This document shows positions 20,866 through 24,856 of a DNA stretch of 24,856 bases, one piece after another. The stretch's first letter is position 1, and each line of letters begins with the position of its first letter. The notes under the pieces are model-generated. The model was not told where the DNA came from, made no database searches, and saw only the letters and a program-made list of their open reading frames with translations. Source of the DNA: a virus; the IMG/VR virus record IMGVR_UViG_3300044627_004685, positions 1-24,856 of that record. One strand, written 5' to 3'. The translations under genes were made by a program, and so were the position numbers.

Positions 20866-21593
20866 AAATAAGGATATTTGCCAGACATTGTAAGTTCTCC
20901 AGTAACTCAGCCAATAAGGCCAGACCAAGCTGGTTTACTAGAGAAGGTTGTTTCAACAGTTTTATCAATACGCTTGATACAGACTGTGAACTAAACATAT
21001 GCTTTGACGGTACTTTGACGGGGAGTGGGCATTTCTTGGAGAACGACAAGTATAAAGGAAAGTTCAAGTTATATGAAAAGCAAGGTGGAAATGATGCCAA
21101 AAGCTTTTTGAACTTATTAGATACAGTCAAAGCATCCGACTTCTCGGACTATGATATTTTATATTTTGTTGAAGATGATTATCTACATAATATAGGTTGG
21201 CCAAAAATATTGAGAGAGGGATTTAAATATATTGACGTAGACTATATAACATTATACGATCATAACGATAAATATTTTTTTGAGATGTACGAAGACCTTA
21301 TGTCAAAAGTAGGACTTACGCCAAGTGTTCACTGGAAAACGATTCCTAATACAACAAACACATATGCTTGTTTGGGTAAAACATTCAAACGGGACTTTGC
21401 TATTCACGTAAAGTACTGCGATGTTGCGGGCGGTCTAACGAGAGACTTTGATAAGTTTTATGAACTTACATCAACGGGAAAAACTCTGATCAATCCAATA
21501 CCGGGTTATTCAACACACTGTGAACCGGATTTCATGAGCCCCGTCGTAAATTGGGAAAATATATTTAAAAAATTACAAAACTATGAAAATTAA
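20862..21593 (+). CDS. GT-A-like glycosyltransferase candidate, 243 aa
   Basis: The protein resembles small GT-A-type enzymes. DCELNICFDGTLTG is followed by a helical stretch and DILYFVEDDYLHN, whose acidic cluster at 104-106 fits a metal-binding DxD-like site. YKGKFKLYEKQGGNDAKSF and the late TTNTYACLGKTFKRDF also fit donor/acceptor loops. I recognise no exact family. It overlaps the preceding gene by ATGA and the following one by 11 bases, consistent with a fully coupled operon. Confidence 0.65.
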   Translation: MKIRIFARHCKFSSNSANKARPSWFTREGCFNSFINTLDTDCELNICFDGTLTGSGHFLENDKYKGKFKLYEKQGGNDAKSFLNLLDTVKASDFSDYDILYFVEDDYLHNIGWPKILREGFKYIDVDYITLYDHNDKYFFEMYEDLMSKVGLTPSVHWKTIPNTTNTYACLGKTFKRDFAIHVKYCDVAGGLTRDFDKFYELTSTGKTLINPIPGYSTHCEPDFMSPVVNWENIFKKLQNYEN

Positions 21594-22299
21594 CGTATTC
21601 TATCATTGCTATTTGATTAATAATTGGAGAGAAGTTGTAACAGAACAGTTTGAATTAATGCATAAGTCTGGGTTGTATGATGAATGTGAACAAATTTATG
21701 CGTATTTAATCGGCGGAGACGCCGAAATAGAAGAGTATCGGCAGATTATTTTAAACAAACCGAAGGTGGTTGTAAAAATTACAACCCCCAGCAACGTTGG
21801 AGAGTTTTTAAACCCGAATGGTAATCTAGAGAAATATAATACGGTATATAATGGAATAAAAGGAGCGTCGGATTTTTCAAAAACAAATGATTCTTTAATT
21901 CTTTATGTGCATACCAAAGGAACGACGCAGTCTCGGCCACAAGAAACGGATTGGAGAAATCTTCTAAACTATTTTTATATAACCAGATACAAAGATTGTG
22001 CTACTATTCTCCGCTCTGGTAAATATAATTGTGCGGGAATAAATTGCAGCAAACGTGTATCTCCTCATTTTTCTGGTAATATGTGGTGGACGACATCCCA
22101 ATACGCAAGAACGTTGAGAACACCTCCTCAAATATTTGACAGATTTTATTATGAATTTTGGATAGGAGAATCGCCGGAATTTAATCCATTCTCTTTCCAC
22201 AGTTCTCATCCAAAAAGTCACCACAGTGATTTGTATCCTTCGCATATATATATGAGCGACGCCCCGGCGGACTTTGAAAACAATAAATCTTTACCATAA
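21583..22299 (+). CDS. Glycosyltransferase-like protein of the HTKG/SGNMWW type, 238 aa
   Basis: LILYVHTKGTT (about 105-115) and a later HFSGNMWWTTSQYARTL block are typical of a group of polysaccharide-locus proteins annotated as rhamnan-synthesis-like or glycosyltransferases. The final DRFYYEFWIGESPEF is also conserved in such proteins. The opening MKINVFYHCYLINNWREVV gives the first strand and helix of the nucleotide-binding domain. No DxD motif is obvious. Its start overlaps the previous gene's end by 11 bases. Confidence 0.72.
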   Translation: MKINVFYHCYLINNWREVVTEQFELMHKSGLYDECEQIYAYLIGGDAEIEEYRQIILNKPKVVVKITTPSNVGEFLNPNGNLEKYNTVYNGIKGASDFSKTNDSLILYVHTKGTTQSRPQETDWRNLLNYFYITRYKDCATILRSGKYNCAGINCSKRVSPHFSGNMWWTTSQYARTLRTPPQIFDRFYYEFWIGESPEFNPFSFHSSHPKSHHSDLYPSHIYMSDAPADFENNKSLP

Positions 22300-22304
22300 A
22301 AGTT

Positions 22305-23615
22305 ATGAATTCAGACTATACTAAAGACATACAAGAATTTGTTGCTAGCATGCAACAAAAACACGGGGTTGTTCCCAAATTTGCCCACAATCTTGTGGCG
22401 AAAGACAAAAAGAGAGTGTATTATTCTGGCCCATACTTTGATGAAACAGAACTTGTTGCTGCGATAGAAACTTTGCTTTTTGGCAAATGGTCTTCGTCCG
22501 GAGAAACTTGTGCAAGATTTGAGCGAGAGTTTGGAAGACATATCAATAATAAGTTTTCGTTCTTTTGCAATAGCGGATCAAGTGCCAACTTACTATTGAT
22601 TGCTGCGTGCAAAGAGTATTTTGGATGGAAAGATGGCGATGAAATCATTGTTTCTGCGGTAGGATTTCCAACTACTGTATCTGCAATTGTACACAATAAT
22701 CTAAAGCCTGTGTTTATAGACATTGAATGGTCTACATTGAACTTTGATTTGGTAAAGATCGAAGAAAAGATAAATGAAAAAACCAGAGCAGTATTTTTGA
22801 GTCCAGTATTGGGGAATCCTCCTGACATGGATGAAATGCTCGCTATTACCAAAAAGCATAACCTTAAACTTTTGTTGGATAATTGCGATTCTCTTGGTTC
22901 TAAGTGGCGAGGGAAATATTTGAACGAATATGCCGTAGTATCCAGTTGTTCTTTTTATCCAGCACACGAAATAACAACACTTGAAGGTGGAATGGTATCC
23001 TCGGATATACAGGAAATTGTTGATTTGGCCAGAAGTTTTGCTACTTGGGGTAGAGATTGCTATTGCGTGGGAGCAGCCAACTTGTTGTGTAACGGTTCGT
23101 GTAATAAGAGATTTTCAAACTGGTTACCAGAGTTCCCAGAGCTTATCATTGATCATAAATATGTGTTTAATAGAATCGGCTGGAACTTGAAACCGCTGGA
23201 CCTCCAAGGCGCTATAGGACTAGAGCAGTTAAAGAAACTTGATTATATCTGTAAGACAAGACAATCTAATAAAGACGCAATACAATCTGCATTGAAGAAG
23301 TATGTCGATGGTTTGAATTTTCCAAACACATTTGCTGAAACAGATTGGGTTCCTTTTGGCGTGCCTATTATTTGCAGAGATAAAAAGCAAAAAGAAACGC
23401 TCGTTACGTTCTTGGAAAAGAACGGTGTTCAGACAAGAAACTATTTTGCTGGAAACTTGCTTGTGCATAATGGATACAAGCATCTCGACGATTATAAGAA
23501 ATATCCAGAATCAAACAAAGTTCTTGATCTTGTATTCTTTTTAGGCTGTGCTCCAACAATATCTTCGGATAATCTAAATCATATTGAAACCGTATTATCA
23601 ACATGGACGAACTAA
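22305..23615 (+). CDS. rfbH: E1/RfbH-type CDP-4-dehydro-6-deoxyglucose 3-dehydratase with [2Fe-2S] motif
   Basis: The 436-residue protein has the PLP-dependent DegT/StrS aminotransferase fold. FFCNSGSSANLL binds the cofactor phosphate; SCSFYPAHEITTLEGG sits where the PLP-binding lysine lies in aminotransferases, but here the residue is His221. Cys194, Cys252, Cys254 and Cys262 give C-X57-C-X1-C-X7-C, exactly the iron-sulphur ligand pattern known for E1 (C193, C251, C253, C261, His220), shifted by one. The enzyme uses pyridoxamine phosphate to remove the 3-hydroxyl of a CDP-4-keto-6-deoxysugar, the committed step to 3,6-dideoxyhexoses. It needs an electron-donating reductase (E3), not seen in this window. 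It overlaps the next gene by 13 bases. Confidence 0.9.
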   Translation: MNSDYTKDIQEFVASMQQKHGVVPKFAHNLVAKDKKRVYYSGPYFDETELVAAIETLLFGKWSSSGETCARFEREFGRHINNKFSFFCNSGSSANLLLIAACKEYFGWKDGDEIIVSAVGFPTTVSAIVHNNLKPVFIDIEWSTLNFDLVKIEEKINEKTRAVFLSPVLGNPPDMDEMLAITKKHNLKLLLDNCDSLGSKWRGKYLNEYAVVSSCSFYPAHEITTLEGGMVSSDIQEIVDLARSFATWGRDCYCVGAANLLCNGSCNKRFSNWLPEFPELIIDHKYVFNRIGWNLKPLDLQGAIGLEQLKKLDYICKTRQSNKDAIQSALKKYVDGLNFPNTFAETDWVPFGVPIICRDKKQKETLVTFLEKNGVQTRNYFAGNLLVHNGYKHLDDYKKYPESNKVLDLVFFLGCAPTISSDNLNHIETVLSTWTN

Positions 23616-24427
23616 CAATATTCGGCGGCTCTGGATTTGTTGGCAGCAATTTTGCCAAACTATATCCGCAAAAAAGCATAATAATGCCTCGCGACGAAAA
23701 TTGGTCCGAGAATTTGAAAGATGTGCTGTATCTTATTAGCACAACTCACAATTATCATGTCTTTGATGATCTTCATAAGGATATCAATACCAATCTCAAT
23801 AAGCTAATGGATGTATTGCCAAACGTTCAAGGCACGTTCAACTTTGTAAGTAGCTGGTTTGTATATGGCGAGGGATACACCAAATATCGCCCAGCCAAGG
23901 AAGGAGACCCGTGTAATCCCAAAGGATTTTATTCAATCACCAAAAAAACAGCAGAAGACTTAACAGAGTCGTTTTGCCGCACATTCCACAGAAATTATAG
24001 AATATTACGTTTGTGTAATGTAATTGGCGGAGATGTTGGTGCAGGAAAAAAGAAAAACGCATTGGAATATCTTATCGGAAACATTGTCAGAAACGAGCCA
24101 GTAAGCATATACAAAGGTGACAATTACAGAAACTTCATGCACGTTGAAGATGTATGCGCTGCGATAAACTTGGTGACTTACAGTGGAAAATTGAATGAAA
24201 TATATAACATAGGTACAGAAGAAAGCATTAAACTTGTCGAAATCATTGATTATGCAATCAAAAAAACCGGATCTACAAGTAAAATAACATACGTTGATGT
24301 ACCAGAGTTTCATCAAATAGTTCAAGCACCGAACTTCTTTATGGATTGCGAAAAGATAAGAAATCTTGGATTTCGTCAAAAATACACTATATTTCAGGCG
24401 GTGGATAAGATACTTGAAAAACTATGA
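23603..24427 (+). CDS. NAD(P)-dependent sugar epimerase/dehydratase (extended SDR), 274 aa
   Basis: IFGGSGFVGSN starts the Rossmann fold with GGSGFVG at 8-14; FVSSWFVYGEG carries the Ser of the catalytic triad near 84 and FYSITKKTAED gives Y110 and K114. Later blocks LRLCNVIGG, MHVEDVCAAI and NIGTEESIKLVEI are standard for this family. It starts inside the dehydratase gene (13-base overlap), which fits the usual next step of dideoxysugar synthesis, a 4-reductase or epimerase such as abequose, paratose or tyvelose synthases. Which sugar is made cannot be told from sequence. Confidence 0.88.
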   Translation: MDELTIFGGSGFVGSNFAKLYPQKSIIMPRDENWSENLKDVLYLISTTHNYHVFDDLHKDINTNLNKLMDVLPNVQGTFNFVSSWFVYGEGYTKYRPAKEGDPCNPKGFYSITKKTAEDLTESFCRTFHRNYRILRLCNVIGGDVGAGKKKNALEYLIGNIVRNEPVSIYKGDNYRNFMHVEDVCAAINLVTYSGKLNEIYNIGTEESIKLVEIIDYAIKKTGSTSKITYVDVPEFHQIVQAPNFFMDCEKIRNLGFRQKYTIFQAVDKILEKL

Positions 24428-24856
24428 ACATAGCAATGTTGTGGCACGGAGATGAAAATCAACCAGAGGAGTATTGGAACTGTCCTCTCGGACTTTCATT
24501 TGCCTTCAAGCGATTGGGACATAACGTAGATGTATATAAGTTTGATGCCGCTAACTGTAATTTGGATAGATTGTATCCAAATATAGAAAAATATGACTTC
24601 GTAAGCGTTTTTTGGCCTTGGACATCGCCTTCTCTCGATAGTTCTCTAAATAAACTAAAGACTATTAGTAAAACAAAACTGATACTTGATATGGGAGACG
24701 AGCCACAGACATTTGGTCAGGGATTTGAGCGAGCAAAAATAGCGGATGCGATATATACACCGGACGCGAGATGTTGTGCAAGATATAAGGAGATGGGATT
24801 TAAACACGTTCATTGGCTCAACCACTGGGGAGATGAGTTTTTATTTAAATATAAAG
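24424..24856 (+). CDS. Glycosyltransferase-like protein (CgeB/GT4-type N-terminus), 3' partial
   Basis: ATGA joins this gene to the previous stop. The 144 visible residues begin MNIAMLWHGDEN and include CPLGLSFAFKRLGHNVDVYKFD, FVSVFWPWTSPSL, LILDMGDEPQTFGQGFERAK, IYTPDARCCARYKEMGFKHV and HWLNHWGDEFLF. This is the N-terminal Rossmann half of GT-B proteins of the CgeB type, in which a D-x-E-P motif and a terminal W-GD pattern occur. The donor-binding half lies beyond the window edge, so activity and length are open. The glycan island therefore continues to the right. Confidence 0.75.
   Translation, partial: MNIAMLWHGDENQPEEYWNCPLGLSFAFKRLGHNVDVYKFDAANCNLDRLYPNIEKYDFVSVFWPWTSPSLDSSLNKLKTISKTKLILDMGDEPQTFGQGFERAKIADAIYTPDARCCARYKEMGFKHVHWLNHWGDEFLFKYK

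Noticed and set aside
10800-24427. DNA-base glycosylation as the main role of the glycosyltransferases
   Set aside because: FkbM, nucleotide-sugar and dideoxysugar enzymes point to a surface-type glycan. No base-modifying hydroxymethylase or similar gene is in the window, so it stays only as a minor alternative.

Overview
The window reads as part of a large virulent-type tailed phage genome, most likely with T4-like replication machinery. The evidence is a glycine-rich tail-fibre-like C-terminus at the left edge, a T4 Rnl1-like RNA ligase, a clamp-loader small-subunit (gp62-like) protein, a deoxynucleoside monophosphate kinase, a UV-damage endonuclease, a phage-type Cys-rich PD-(D/E)XK nuclease, many small tightly packed ORFs and a phage-borne tmRNA. 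No integrase, transposase, CRISPR array or tRNA gene was seen. The host cannot be named. Sigma70-like promoters (TTGACA / TATAAT-like) and an outer-membrane beta-barrel protein with a signal peptide point to a diderm bacterium.

Layout. (1) 1-1746: the end of a structural gene on +, a bidirectional terminator, then a compact minus-strand operon of cREC-like protein, metallophosphoesterase and macro-domain protein, probably ADP-ribose or cyclic-phosphate metabolism. (2) 1789-2417: an 800-base stretch without protein genes. It holds a promoter, a previously unassigned structured RNA candidate (1842-2025) and a complete tmRNA (2037-2417) with a readable tag ORF. (3) 2427-4268: a signal-peptide-bearing outer-membrane barrel protein and a UvsE endonuclease, each with its own promoter. 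(4) 4330-10754: small basic protein, RNA ligase, zinc-finger microprotein, HNH endonuclease, membrane microprotein, gp62-like protein, conserved phage protein, dNMP kinase, one lone minus-strand gene, PD-(D/E)XK nuclease and a ribbon-helix-helix regulator whose start codon sits in a 16-bp perfect inverted repeat. (5) 10800-24856 (runs off the edge): a one-directional island of at least 14 genes for sugar and glycan chemistry, mostly with overlapping or abutting stop and start codons.

How the parts work together. The glycan island combines GT-B and GT-A glycosyltransferases, a FkbM methyltransferase, a HAD-nucleotidylyltransferase fusion, a glycosyltransferase-methyltransferase fusion, a nucleotide-sugar dehydrogenase-like protein lacking its catalytic cysteine, SDR enzymes and an E1/RfbH-type 3-dehydratase. 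The dehydratase carries the exact Cys-X57-Cys-X-Cys-X7-Cys and His-for-Lys signature of 3,6-dideoxysugar synthesis. The phage therefore probably builds and attaches an unusual methylated, deoxygenated glycan, to virion proteins or to the host surface. The left half looks like RNA and DNA maintenance: RNA ligase, macro/cREC/phosphoesterase operon, tmRNA, UvsE and nucleases. That set fits a phage that repairs or recycles RNA damaged by host defences, but this link is inference.

Several promoters place the expected transcription start on or within about three bases of the start codon, suggesting leaderless or ultra-short-leader mRNAs as a recurring design.
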